Below, piece after piece: positions 33,899 through 41,970 of a DNA stretch of 64,000 nt (the first letter of the stretch is position 1; every line of letters starts with the position of its first letter). This stretch comes from Streptomyces gardneri (lineage in GTDB: Bacteria > Actinomycetota > Actinomycetes > Streptomycetales > Streptomycetaceae). Where the stretch lies: positions 46,180-110,179 of the forward strand of contig NZ_BJMN01000036.1 of the NCBI RefSeq assembly GCF_006539185.1, read 5' to 3'. A program made the translations under genes and the position numbers. The notes below the pieces were generated by a model. It made no database searches. It was given only the letters and a program-made list of their open reading frames with translations, and was not told the origin of the DNA.

Positions 33899-34768
33899 GT
33901 GGAGTGGTGGTGTCGGGGGCTCGGCTGGGCCGGCGGTGTGCCCGGGCTGCGGTGGCGCGGGGGGCGCGTGAGCACCCTCGCGTACGGGCAGGAGCTCGGC
34001 TTCCGGGCCGTCGGCGTGCGGCGCTGCCCCGGCGCCCGGGGCAATCCCTGCCCCCTGGAGGCCGTCGTGTCCGGGCGGGCCACCGGTGGGCGGTGCGCCG
34101 AGTGCGCGCGGCTCGACCGGGCACACTCGGTCGCGGCGGACACCCTCCTCGACGACCCGCAGCCGTACCGCGTCTACCTGGCCTGGTTCGGGCCCGGTAT
34201 GACCAAGGTCGGGATCACCGCCGAGGCCCGTGGCGAGGCCCGGCTCCTGGAGCAGGGGGCCGTCGCCTTCAGCTGGCTCGGGCGGGGGCCCCTCATGGCC
34301 GCGCGCCGGACCGAGGAGGTGCTGCGGCAGGCGCTCGGCGTGCCCGACCGGATCGCGTACGAGCGGAAGCGGGCCGTGCGGCACGTCCTGCCGGACGCCG
34401 AGGACCGCGCCCGGGAGGTCGGGGAGCTGCACCGGCGCGCGCGAGCGGTCGGGGGGTGGACGGAGACCCTGGAGCCGCTGGACTTCGTCCCCCGCGACCA
34501 TGCCGGGGCCTTCCACCTCGACGGGCTGCCGCCGCTCGGCGGCACGGTCACCGAGCTCGTCGACGGCGGCGTCGTCACCGGGCGGCTGCTCGCCGCCGCC
34601 GGGCCCGATCTGCACCTGCTCGCCCCCGACGGGCGCTGCGTCGCCCTCGACACCCGGCTCATGGGGGGCTGGGCGCTCCAGGGGGCGGGGGAGGGCGCAC
34701 GTTTCTCGGTGCCGGTGGCTCCCGTGGCCGTCGCGGAGCCCGAGAGCGCCCAGGGAGAGCTCTTCTGA
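33899..34768 (+). CDS. DUF2797 family protein
   Basis: A 289-residue protein. Cysteines in RRCPGARGNPCP and GGRCAECARLDRAH make a probable zinc-binding module (about 35-75). VYLAWFGPGMTKVGITAEAR (about 95-115) resembles a GIY-YIG-like strand pair, which DUF2797 is thought to contain. The GTG start at 33899 follows GGGAGG by nine bases; an open frame from 33809 lacks this. The function of DUF2797 is unknown; its nuclease-like motif lacks obvious full catalytic residues. Confidence 0.78.
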   Translation: MEWWCRGLGWAGGVPGLRWRGGRVSTLAYGQELGFRAVGVRRCPGARGNPCPLEAVVSGRATGGRCAECARLDRAHSVAADTLLDDPQPYRVYLAWFGPGMTKVGITAEARGEARLLEQGAVAFSWLGRGPLMAARRTEEVLRQALGVPDRIAYERKRAVRHVLPDAEDRAREVGELHRRARAVGGWTETLEPLDFVPRDHAGAFHLDGLPPLGGTVTELVDGGVVTGRLLAAAGPDLHLLAPDGRCVALDTRLMGGWALQGAGEGARFSVPVAPVAVAEPESAQGELF

Positions 34769-34842
34769 CGTTTCGTAAAGTCTTGGATCCCTTTGGTCTG
34801 TGGCCGTGGACATCCCCATCCGGCCCCAGCGAGGGTGATCAC

Positions 34843-35178
34843 ATGACCCAGAAGCTGGTGGCGGGCCTGGAACCGCCGTACTACACCGCCCTGTTCACTT
34901 CCATCCGTCCCGACGCGCCCGAGGGCTACGCCGAGACCGCCTCCCGCATGCAGGAGATCGTCAAGGAGATCCCCGGGTTCCTCGGCTACGAGGCCGCCCG
35001 CACCCCCGGCGGCATCGGCATCACCGTCGCCTACTTCCGGGACCTGGAATCCCTCGACGCCTGGCGCCTCGACACCGAACACCAGGCCGCCAAGACGTAC
35101 GGGCGGGAGCACTGGTACGACAGCTACAGCGTCCACATCGGCAAGGTCGAGCGGAGCTACAGCTTTGAGCGAGAGTGA
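34843..35178 (+). CDS. Antibiotic biosynthesis monooxygenase (ABM) domain protein
   Basis: A 111-residue ferredoxin-like alpha/beta protein: YYTALFTSIRPDAPEGYAETASRMQEIVKEIPGFLGYEAAR, then ITVAYFRDLESLDAWRLDTEHQAAKTYGREHWYDSYSVHIGKVER. The HWYDSYSVHIGKVER tail is typical of the Streptomyces ABM group annotated as heme-degrading or quinol monooxygenase. Substrate unknown. Its last 14 bases overlap the amidohydrolase start, so the two form a coupled pair. Confidence 0.85.
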   Translation: MTQKLVAGLEPPYYTALFTSIRPDAPEGYAETASRMQEIVKEIPGFLGYEAARTPGGIGITVAYFRDLESLDAWRLDTEHQAAKTYGREHWYDSYSVHIGKVERSYSFERE

Positions 35179-36052
35179 CATCCCGGCGCTGATCGAGCGG
35201 CTCGGGATTCCCGGGCTCGTCGACGTGCACACGCACTTCATGCCGCAGAACGTCCTCGACAAGGTCTGGGCCTACTTCGACTCCGCCGGGCCCCTGACGG
35301 GCCTGGAGTGGCCCATCACCTACCGCGAGGAGGAGGACCGCAGGCTCGCGATCCTCCGCGGGTTCGGGGCCGTCGCCTTCACCGCGATGCTCTACCCGCA
35401 CAAGCCCGGCATGGCCACCTGGCTGAACGCCTGGGCCGCCGACTTCGCCGCCCGCACCCCCGACTGCCTCCACACCGCGACCTTCTTTCCCGAGCCGGGC
35501 GCCGACACGTACGTCCGCGAGGCGCTCGACGCCGGCGCGCGGGTCTTCAAGGTCCACCTCCAGGTCGGCGGTTTCGACCCGACGGACCCGCTGCTCGACC
35601 CCGTGTGGGGAACCCTCGCCGACACCGGTACGCCCGCCGTCGTCCACTGCGGCTCCGGGCCCACCCCGGGGAAGTTCACCGGTCCCGGGCCCATGGGGCG
35701 GCTGCTCGCCCGGCACCCCCGGCTGCGGGTGATCGTCGCGCACATGGGCATGCCCGAGTACGGCGACTTCCTCACCCTGGCCGAGCGGTACGAGGGCGTG
35801 CGCCTCGACACCACCATGGCCTTCACCGACTTCAGCGAGCGGCTCGCGCCGTTCCCGACGGCGGAGTTCGGGCGGCTCGCCGACCTCGGAGACCGGATCC
35901 TCCTCGGCTCCGACTTCCCGAACATCCCCTACCCGTACGCCCACCAGCTCCACGCCCTCGAACGCCTCGGGCTCGGGGACGACTGGCTGCGGCGGGTCCT
36001 GTACGAGAACGGGGCCGCGCTGTTTCACGTGAAACCGGCCCTCTCCCTCTGA
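35165..36052 (+). CDS. Amidohydrolase_2 family metal-dependent hydrolase
   Basis: A 295-residue TIM-barrel. DVHTHF supplies the His-x-His metal ligands, VVHCGSG the strand-5 His, IVAHMGMPE the strand-6 His and LLGSDFP the strand-8 Asp, so the metal site is complete. This group includes ACMS decarboxylase-like enzymes and lactonases; the substrate here is unknown. The TTG start at 35165 lies inside the monooxygenase end behind GGAG. An exact ParB site overlaps the last codons (encoding FHVK). Confidence 0.87.
   Translation: MSESDIPALIERLGIPGLVDVHTHFMPQNVLDKVWAYFDSAGPLTGLEWPITYREEEDRRLAILRGFGAVAFTAMLYPHKPGMATWLNAWAADFAARTPDCLHTATFFPEPGADTYVREALDAGARVFKVHLQVGGFDPTDPLLDPVWGTLADTGTPAVVHCGSGPTPGKFTGPGPMGRLLARHPRLRVIVAHMGMPEYGDFLTLAERYEGVRLDTTMAFTDFSERLAPFPTAEFGRLADLGDRILLGSDFPNIPYPYAHQLHALERLGLGDDWLRRVLYENGAALFHVKPALSL
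36022..36035. other. ParB-binding site parS (exact consensus)
   Basis: GTTTCACGTGAAAC is identical to the Streptomyces parS consensus bound by ParB for origin segregation. It lies inside the 3' end of the amidohydrolase gene. In S. coelicolor about two dozen such sites cluster around oriC, many inside genes. Confidence 0.85.
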
Positions 36053-36120
36053 GGGGCTTTCTCAGGGAATTCACAGGGAAGGGAAAGAGGGCTCTCAGCG
36101 GCAGCGGCGAGCGTGGGCGC

Positions 36121-36864
36121 ATGACCGTCACCACACGCCGCCCCGGCACCCGCGCCGACATGCTCCGTGCCGACGGCACCGCCGTCCGCGTCCTCGTCGT
36201 CGACGACGAGGCCTCGCTCGCCGAACTCCTCTCCATGGCCCTCCGCTACGAGGGCTGGCAGGTGCGGAGCGCCGGTGACGGCGCCGCCGCCCTGCGCTCC
36301 GTACGCGAGTTCCGGCCCGACGCCGTGATCCTCGACGTGATGCTCCCCGACGCCGACGGGCTCAGCCTGCTGGGCTCGATCCGGCGCGAGCTGCCGGACG
36401 TTCCGGTGCTCTTCCTGACCGCGAAGGACGCCGTCGAGGACCGGATCGCCGGACTCACCGCCGGCGGCGACGACTACGTCACCAAGCCCTTCAGCCTGGA
36501 GGAGGTCGTCGCCCGGCTGCGCGGCCTCATCCGCCGGTCCGGCGCGGCGCAGGCGCGCAGCGAGTCGCTGCTCGTCGTCGGGGACCTGACCCTCGACGAG
36601 GACAGCCACGAGGTCACCCGGGGCGGGGACTCGATCCACCTCACCGCGACCGAGTTCGAGCTGCTGCGGTACCTCATGCGCAACCCCCGACGGGTGCTCA
36701 GCAAGGCGCAGATCCTCGACCGCGTCTGGTCGTACGACTTCGGCGGCCAGGCCAACGTCGTCGAGCTCTACATCTCCTACCTGCGCCGGAAGCTCGACGC
36801 GGGCCGCTCCCCGATGATCCACACCCGGCGCGGGGCCGGGTACCTCATCAAGCCGGGGGAGTAG
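36121..36864 (+). CDS. OmpR/PhoB-family response regulator
   Basis: A 247-residue regulator. The receiver (about 22-140) has the acidic pair Asp28-Asp29, phospho-acceptor Asp72 (VILDVMLPD), Thr100 and Lys122. A winged-helix DNA-binding domain follows (TATEFELLRYLMRNPRRVLSK, then NVVELYISYLRRKL and TRRGAGYLI). ATG 36121 is used because the receiver begins soon after. The histidine kinase gene starts six bases downstream of its stop. Together they probably control the envelope glycosylation genes that follow. Confidence 0.93.
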   Translation: MTVTTRRPGTRADMLRADGTAVRVLVVDDEASLAELLSMALRYEGWQVRSAGDGAAALRSVREFRPDAVILDVMLPDADGLSLLGSIRRELPDVPVLFLTAKDAVEDRIAGLTAGGDDYVTKPFSLEEVVARLRGLIRRSGAAQARSESLLVVGDLTLDEDSHEVTRGGDSIHLTATEFELLRYLMRNPRRVLSKAQILDRVWSYDFGGQANVVELYISYLRRKLDAGRSPMIHTRRGAGYLIKPGE

Positions 36865-36869
36865 CCCCC

Positions 36870-38399
36870 GTGGGCGTACGAGGTCGGCGGCCGTGGTCGC
36901 TGCGCACCAGGCTGGTCGTCTCGGCGGTCGCGCTGATCGCGGTCGTCGCGGCCGTGATCGGGACGGTGACGACCATCGCCTTCCGCTCGTACCTGTACGA
37001 CCAGGCCGACGAGCAGGTGCGGGCGGTGTCGATCCGGGCCGCCGGGCCGCCGGCCGGCATGTTCCCCGCGCCGCCCGACCCCGGACCGGAGAAGGACGAG
37101 CTCGCGTTCGTCCTGCGCGGTGGCACCCCGGTCGGCACGCTCGGCGCGGAACTGGTGGGCGGGGAGATCGTCTCGGCCAAGTACTCGGCGGAGGAGAAGA
37201 CCGAGGACGGCGGGCTCGACGGGCCGGAGTCCCAGGACCTCGACGCGGCCCAGCGGGCCGTCCTCGCCGCCGTCCCCCGCGACAGGCAGCCGCACACCGT
37301 GGACCTGCCCGGCCTCGGCTCCTACCGGGTCGAATACGCGGAGGGCAGCCGCGGCAAATTCCTCATCGGCCTCCCGCTCACCGAGGTCGAGGACGCCCTC
37401 TCCACCCTCGTCCTCGTCGAGCTGAGCGTCACCGGCGCCGGGCTCGTCGCGGCCTCGATCGCCGGGACCGTGCTGGTCCGGGTGGCGCTGCGGCCGCTGC
37501 GGCGGGTCGCCGCCACCGCCGGCCAGGTCGTCCAGCTCCCGCTGCACAGCGGCGAGGTGGCGCTCCATCAGCGGGTCCCGGAGACGGAGGCCGATCCGCG
37601 GACCGAGGTCGGCCAGGTCGGCGCGGCCATCAACCGGATGCTCGACCACGTCCACTCGGCCCTCGACGCCCGCCAGCAGAGCGAGACCCGCGTCCGGCAG
37701 TTCGTCGCCGACGCCAGCCACGAGCTGCGCACCCCGCTCGCCTCGATCCGGGGGTACGCGGAGCTGACCCGGCGCGGGCGGGAGGAGTGCGGGCCCGACA
37801 CCCGGCACGCGCTGGGCCGGATCGAGTCCGAGGCGACCCGGATGACGGGCCTGGTGGAGGACCTCCTGCTGCTCGCACGGCTCGACGCCGGACGCCCGCT
37901 CTCGTACGAGAGCACCGACGTCGTCCCCCTCGTCGTGGACGCGGTGAGCGATGCCCGGGCCGCGGGGCCCGAGCACCACTGGCGACTCGAACTTCCCACG
38001 GACCACGAGGCCGTGACCGTACGGGCCGACGGCGCCCGGCTCCAGCAGGTGCTCGTCAACCTCCTCGCCAACGCCCGTACCCACACCCCGCCCGGGACCA
38101 AGGTCACCGCCCGCGTCCGGACGGAGGCCGACGCGGTGGTCGTCGACATCGAGGACGACGGGCCCGGCATCCCGCCCGCACTCCTGCCCGCCGTCTTCGA
38201 GCGGTTCGCGCGCGGCGACGCCTCCCGCTCCCGGAACGCGGGATCCACCGGCCTCGGGCTCGCCATCGTCCGGGCGGTCGTGCTCGCGCACGGGGGCGAC
38301 GTGACCGTCGAGAGCACCTCCGGCCGGACCGTCTTCACCGTCCGGCTGCCGCACGAGGCCCACTCACAGGCAGGGCACAGGCTCATCACACAGCCGTGA
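36870..38399 (+). CDS. Sensor histidine kinase
   Basis: A 509-residue kinase with transmembrane helices at about 12-34 and 188-212 flanking an extracellular sensor loop of about 150 residues. HAMP follows, then the DHp domain with His284 in SHELRTPL. The ATPase domain shows LLANARTHT (N box), DIEDDGPGIP (G1) and GSTGLGLAIV (G2). All catalytic motifs are intact. The start is GTG. It partners the preceding response regulator. The signal is unknown. Confidence 0.93.
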   Translation: MGVRGRRPWSLRTRLVVSAVALIAVVAAVIGTVTTIAFRSYLYDQADEQVRAVSIRAAGPPAGMFPAPPDPGPEKDELAFVLRGGTPVGTLGAELVGGEIVSAKYSAEEKTEDGGLDGPESQDLDAAQRAVLAAVPRDRQPHTVDLPGLGSYRVEYAEGSRGKFLIGLPLTEVEDALSTLVLVELSVTGAGLVAASIAGTVLVRVALRPLRRVAATAGQVVQLPLHSGEVALHQRVPETEADPRTEVGQVGAAINRMLDHVHSALDARQQSETRVRQFVADASHELRTPLASIRGYAELTRRGREECGPDTRHALGRIESEATRMTGLVEDLLLLARLDAGRPLSYESTDVVPLVVDAVSDARAAGPEHHWRLELPTDHEAVTVRADGARLQQVLVNLLANARTHTPPGTKVTARVRTEADAVVVDIEDDGPGIPPALLPAVFERFARGDASRSRNAGSTGLGLAIVRAVVLAHGGDVTVESTSGRTVFTVRLPHEAHSQAGHRLITQP

Positions 38400-38425
38400 C
38401 AGCGGCCCCGGCGAGTGTCGTCTGT

Positions 38426-39706
38426 ATGCGAACCCCAACGATCGCGGGCCCCGCGTCCCGGACTCCCGGCGCCCTTCCCGCCCGGGAGCACCTGCCGGTG
38501 AGCGTCGCCGGAAGGCCCGTCCTGGACGTGGTGATTCCCGTCTACAACGAGGAGAAGGACCTGGAGCCGTGCGTCCGCCGGCTCCACGAACACCTCGTCC
38601 GGACCTTCCCCTACGGCTTCCGCATCACGGTCGCCGACAACGCCTCCACCGACACGACGCCCGCCGTCGCCGCGGCCCTCGCCGCCGAGGTGCCCGAGGT
38701 GCGCTCCGTACGGCTGGAGCAGAAGGGCCGCGGCCGGGCGCTGCGGACGGTCTGGTCGGGCTCGGAGGCACCCGTCCTCGCCTATATGGACGTCGACCTG
38801 TCGACCGACCTGAACGCGCTGCTCCCGCTCGTCGCGCCGCTCATCTCGGGCCACTCGGACCTGGCGATCGGCTCCCGTCTCGCCCGCTCCTCGCGGGTGG
38901 TGCGCGGGCCGAAGCGGGAGTTCATCTCGCGGGCGTACAACCTGATCCTGCGCGGCTCGCTCGCCGCCCGCTTCTCCGACGCCCAGTGCGGCTTCAAGGC
39001 GATACGGCGGGACGTCGCCGAGCGGCTCCTCCCCATGGTCGAGGACACCGGCTGGTTCTTCGACACCGAGCTGCTGGTCCTCGCCGAGCGGGCCGGACTC
39101 CGCATCCACGAGGTGCCGGTCGACTGGGTCGACGACCCCGACTCGACCGTGCACATCGTGCGGACGGCGACCGACGACCTGAAGGGCGTCCTGCGCGTCG
39201 GGCGGGCACTCGCGACCGGTTCGCTGCCGCTCGACCGCCTCGCCCGCCCCTTCGGCGACGACCCCCGGGACCGCGAGCTGAGCGGGGTGCCCGGCGGGCT
39301 CGCACGGCAGCTCGTCGGCTTCTGCGTGGTCGGCGCGCTGTCCACGCTCTTCTACCTCGCCCTGTACTCGGCCTTCCGGCTCGGCGTCGGCCCGCAGTTC
39401 GCCAACGCCGGCGCCCTGCTCGTCTCGGCCGTCGCCAACACCGCGGCCAACCGGCGCCTCACCTTCGGCGTACGGGGCCGGGACTGGGCCGTCCGCCACC
39501 AGGCGCAGGGGCTCGTGGTCTTCGCCATCGGCCTGGCCCTGACGAGCGGTTCGCTCGCCGCCCTGGGCGCGGCGACCGGCGATCCGGCGCACTCCACGGA
39601 GCTCGCTGTCCTGATCGTCGCCAACCTCGCCGCGACCGTCCTGCGCTTCCTCCTCTTCCGGCTCTGGGTCTTCCCCGAGCGGACCACCTCAAGGAACGAC
39701 CGATGA
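38426..39706 (+). CDS. GT2 glycosyltransferase fused to a GtrA-like membrane domain
   Basis: A 426-residue protein. The N-terminal GT2 domain (about 30-260) resembles dolichol/polyprenyl-phosphate sugar synthases: DVVIPVYNEEKDL, ADNASTDTT, LAYMDVDLSTD (metal-binding DxD) and DAQCGFKAIRR. The C-terminal GtrA domain (about 285-420) has four transmembrane helices. It would transfer a sugar from a nucleotide donor to polyprenyl phosphate and help flip it, giving the donor for the next gene's enzyme. It starts 27 bp after the kinase stop; the end overlaps the next start (ATGA). Confidence 0.9.
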   Translation: MRTPTIAGPASRTPGALPAREHLPVSVAGRPVLDVVIPVYNEEKDLEPCVRRLHEHLVRTFPYGFRITVADNASTDTTPAVAAALAAEVPEVRSVRLEQKGRGRALRTVWSGSEAPVLAYMDVDLSTDLNALLPLVAPLISGHSDLAIGSRLARSSRVVRGPKREFISRAYNLILRGSLAARFSDAQCGFKAIRRDVAERLLPMVEDTGWFFDTELLVLAERAGLRIHEVPVDWVDDPDSTVHIVRTATDDLKGVLRVGRALATGSLPLDRLARPFGDDPRDRELSGVPGGLARQLVGFCVVGALSTLFYLALYSAFRLGVGPQFANAGALLVSAVANTAANRRLTFGVRGRDWAVRHQAQGLVVFAIGLALTSGSLAALGAATGDPAHSTELAVLIVANLAATVLRFLLFRLWVFPERTTSRNDR

Positions 39707-41895
39707 CCTCGACCTCCCCGGCCGCTTCACCCGGCGCGGCCCGCGCGGCCCAGGCCGCCCATGCCGCGCCGTCCCGCGGCGGCCCGCTCGCCCGGCTCCG
39801 GCGCGGGCGCCCCGAGGACGCCCCCTGGGTCCGCCCCGCCTTCCTCGGCCTGCTCGCCGTGACCACCGCGCTCTACCTCTGGAACCTGAGCGCCTCCGGC
39901 TACGCCAACTCCTTCTACTCCGCCGCCGTCCAGGCGGGCGGCGAGAGCTGGAAGGCCTTCTTCTTCGGCTCCCTCGACGCGGCCAACGCCATCACCGTCG
40001 ACAAGCCCCCGGCCGCCCTCTGGCCGATGGCGCTCTCCGTCCGCCTCTTCGGCCTCGGCTCCTGGCAGATCCTCGTGCCCGAGGTGCTGATGGGCGTGGC
40101 CACGGTCGCCGTGCTCTACGCGGCCGTCCGGCGCCGGTTCGGCGCGGGCGCCGGCCTGATCGCGGGCGCGGTCCTCGCGCTGACGCCCGTCGCCGCGCTG
40201 ATGTTCCGCTTCAACAACCCGGACGCGCTGCTCGCGCTGCTCATGACGGTCGCGGTGTACTGCGTGCTGCGCGCCCTGGAGCAGGACAAGGGCGCGGCGA
40301 GGTGGCTGGTCTGGGCCGGGGTGGCCTTCGGCTTCGCGTTCCTCGCGAAGACCCTCCAGGCCTTCCTGATCCTGCCGCCGCTCGCGCTCGTGTACGTGGT
40401 CTGCGCGCCCGGCGGGTTCGGGAAGCGGCTCGGCCGGCTCGCCCTCGGCGGGCTCGCGATGGTCGTCTCGGCGGGGTGGTGGGTGGCCCTGGTGGAGCTG
40501 TGGCCGGCGGCCTCCCGCCCGTACGTCGGAGGCTCGCAGACCAACAGCTTCCTGGAGCTGACCTTCGGCTACAACGGCCTCGGCCGGATCAACGGCAACG
40601 AGACCGGCAGTGTCGGCGGCGGCGGTCGCGGCGGCGGCCAGGGCGGCGGCTGGGGCGAGACCGGGATCGGCCGGATGTTCAACGACGCGGTCGGCGGTCA
40701 GATCTCCTGGCTGCTCCCGGCCGCGCTGATCCTGCTCGTCGCGGGGCTCGTCGTCACCTGGCGGGCGCCCCGGACGGACTCGGCCCGCTCGGCGTTCCTG
40801 GTGTGGGGCGGTTCGCTGCTGATCACGCTCGCCGTCTTCAGCTTCATGGCCGGCATCTTCCACGAGTACTACACGGTGGCCCTGGCTCCGTACGTCGCCG
40901 CGCTCGTCGGCATGGGCGCCGCGGTCCTCTGGGAGGAGCGCACACGGTGGCTCGCCTCGGCAGCCCTCGCGGTGACGGTGGTGTGGGGCTGGACGCTCCT
41001 CGGCCGGACGCCGGACTGGCTGCCGTGGCTGCGCTGGGCGGTCCTGATGGCGGGCGCGGTGGCCGCGCTCGGGCTGCTCTTCGCGGGGCGGATCGACCGG
41101 CGGTTCGGGCTCGCGGTGGCGGGCCTCGGCCTGGCGGCGGGGCTCGCGGGCCCGTTCGCGTACACCCTGGAGACGCTGGGCTCCGGACACCAGGGCTCGA
41201 TCGTCACGGCCGGCCCGGCGGGCGGCGCGATGGGCGGCCGGGGCGGCCCGGGCGGCCCCGGCGGTGGCCGGATGTTCGAGATGGGGGCGATGCCGCAGGG
41301 CGGCCAGGGCCAGATGCAGCCCCCGGGCGGTCAGGGCGGTCAGATGATGCAACCTCCCGGCCAGGGCCAGGGCCAGGGCCAGGGCCAGGGCGCCGGCGGT
41401 CAGATGCCCGGTGGTGGCCAGATGCCCGGTGGCGGTCAGATGCCCGGCGGCGGACGGCTCGACGGTGAGCGTGGCGGCATGGGCGGCGGCGGCATGGGCG
41501 GTCTCCTCAACGGTGCGAACGTCGGCACCGAGGCCAAGGAAGCCCTGATCGAGGACGCCGACTCCTACACCTGGGCCGCCGCCACGGTCGGCGCCCAGAA
41601 CGCGGCCAGCTACCAGCTCGCCACCGAGAAGCCCGTGATGGCGATCGGCGGCTTCAACGGCAGCGACCCGTCCCCGACGCTCGCGCAGTTCAAGCAGTAC
41701 GTCGCCGAAGGGAAGATCCACTACTTCATCGGCAGCGGCGAGAGCAGCGGTGAAGGCGGCGGCGAGGGCGGCGGCGGCCGTATGGGCGGTGGTGGTCCCG
41801 GCGGCAACTCGGAGATCTCCACATGGGTCTCGGAGACCTTCGAGAAGGTCACGATCGGCGGCGCCACCTTCTACGACCTGACCGAGTCGAAGTAA
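39703..41895 (+). CDS. GT39/ArnT-like polytopic glycosyltransferase
   Basis: A 730-residue integral membrane protein. The first extracellular loop motif (YANSFYSAAVQAGGESWKA, then ITVDKPPAALW with its Asp) and multiple helices up to about 500 match the ArnT/PMT-type family that uses polyprenyl-phosphate sugars. Gly-rich inserts occur near 305-325. A long Gly/Gln/Met repeat (three copies of Gln-Met-Pro-Gly-Gly-Gly) covers about 505-600. The C-terminal domain (about 605-730) looks like the small extracytoplasmic domain of related mannosyltransferases. It forms a donor-transferase pair with the preceding gene. Confidence 0.9.
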   Translation: MTSTSPAASPGAARAAQAAHAAPSRGGPLARLRRGRPEDAPWVRPAFLGLLAVTTALYLWNLSASGYANSFYSAAVQAGGESWKAFFFGSLDAANAITVDKPPAALWPMALSVRLFGLGSWQILVPEVLMGVATVAVLYAAVRRRFGAGAGLIAGAVLALTPVAALMFRFNNPDALLALLMTVAVYCVLRALEQDKGAARWLVWAGVAFGFAFLAKTLQAFLILPPLALVYVVCAPGGFGKRLGRLALGGLAMVVSAGWWVALVELWPAASRPYVGGSQTNSFLELTFGYNGLGRINGNETGSVGGGGRGGGQGGGWGETGIGRMFNDAVGGQISWLLPAALILLVAGLVVTWRAPRTDSARSAFLVWGGSLLITLAVFSFMAGIFHEYYTVALAPYVAALVGMGAAVLWEERTRWLASAALAVTVVWGWTLLGRTPDWLPWLRWAVLMAGAVAALGLLFAGRIDRRFGLAVAGLGLAAGLAGPFAYTLETLGSGHQGSIVTAGPAGGAMGGRGGPGGPGGGRMFEMGAMPQGGQGQMQPPGGQGGQMMQPPGQGQGQGQGQGAGGQMPGGGQMPGGGQMPGGGRLDGERGGMGGGGMGGLLNGANVGTEAKEALIEDADSYTWAAATVGAQNAASYQLATEKPVMAIGGFNGSDPSPTLAQFKQYVAEGKIHYFIGSGESSGEGGGEGGGGRMGGGGPGGNSEISTWVSETFEKVTIGGATFYDLTESK

Positions 41896-41919
41896 TCGCT
41901 ATACGCCGTACGAGGATCC

Positions 41920-41958
41920 TTGTACGGTGTACGAGACCCAGTCCCGTACACCGTACAA
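41920..41958. promoter_or_regulatory. Large inverted repeat, operator of the MFS gene
   Basis: TTGTACGGTGTACG (41920-41933) and CGTACACCGTACAA (41945-41958) are perfect 14-bp inverted arms 11 bp apart, ending 12 bp before the MFS start. Each arm is itself a small dyad (GTAC-GGT-GTAC), so two repressor dimers could bind. The TetR protein at 43527 is the likely ligand-responsive repressor. Confidence 0.8.
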
Positions 41959-41970
41959 GGAGTCCTGCCC

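Noticed and set aside
32966..34768. Possible prophage remnant
   Set aside because: Only the BRO-N protein is phage-like; there is no integrase, att repeat, terminase or structural gene, and composition does not shift.
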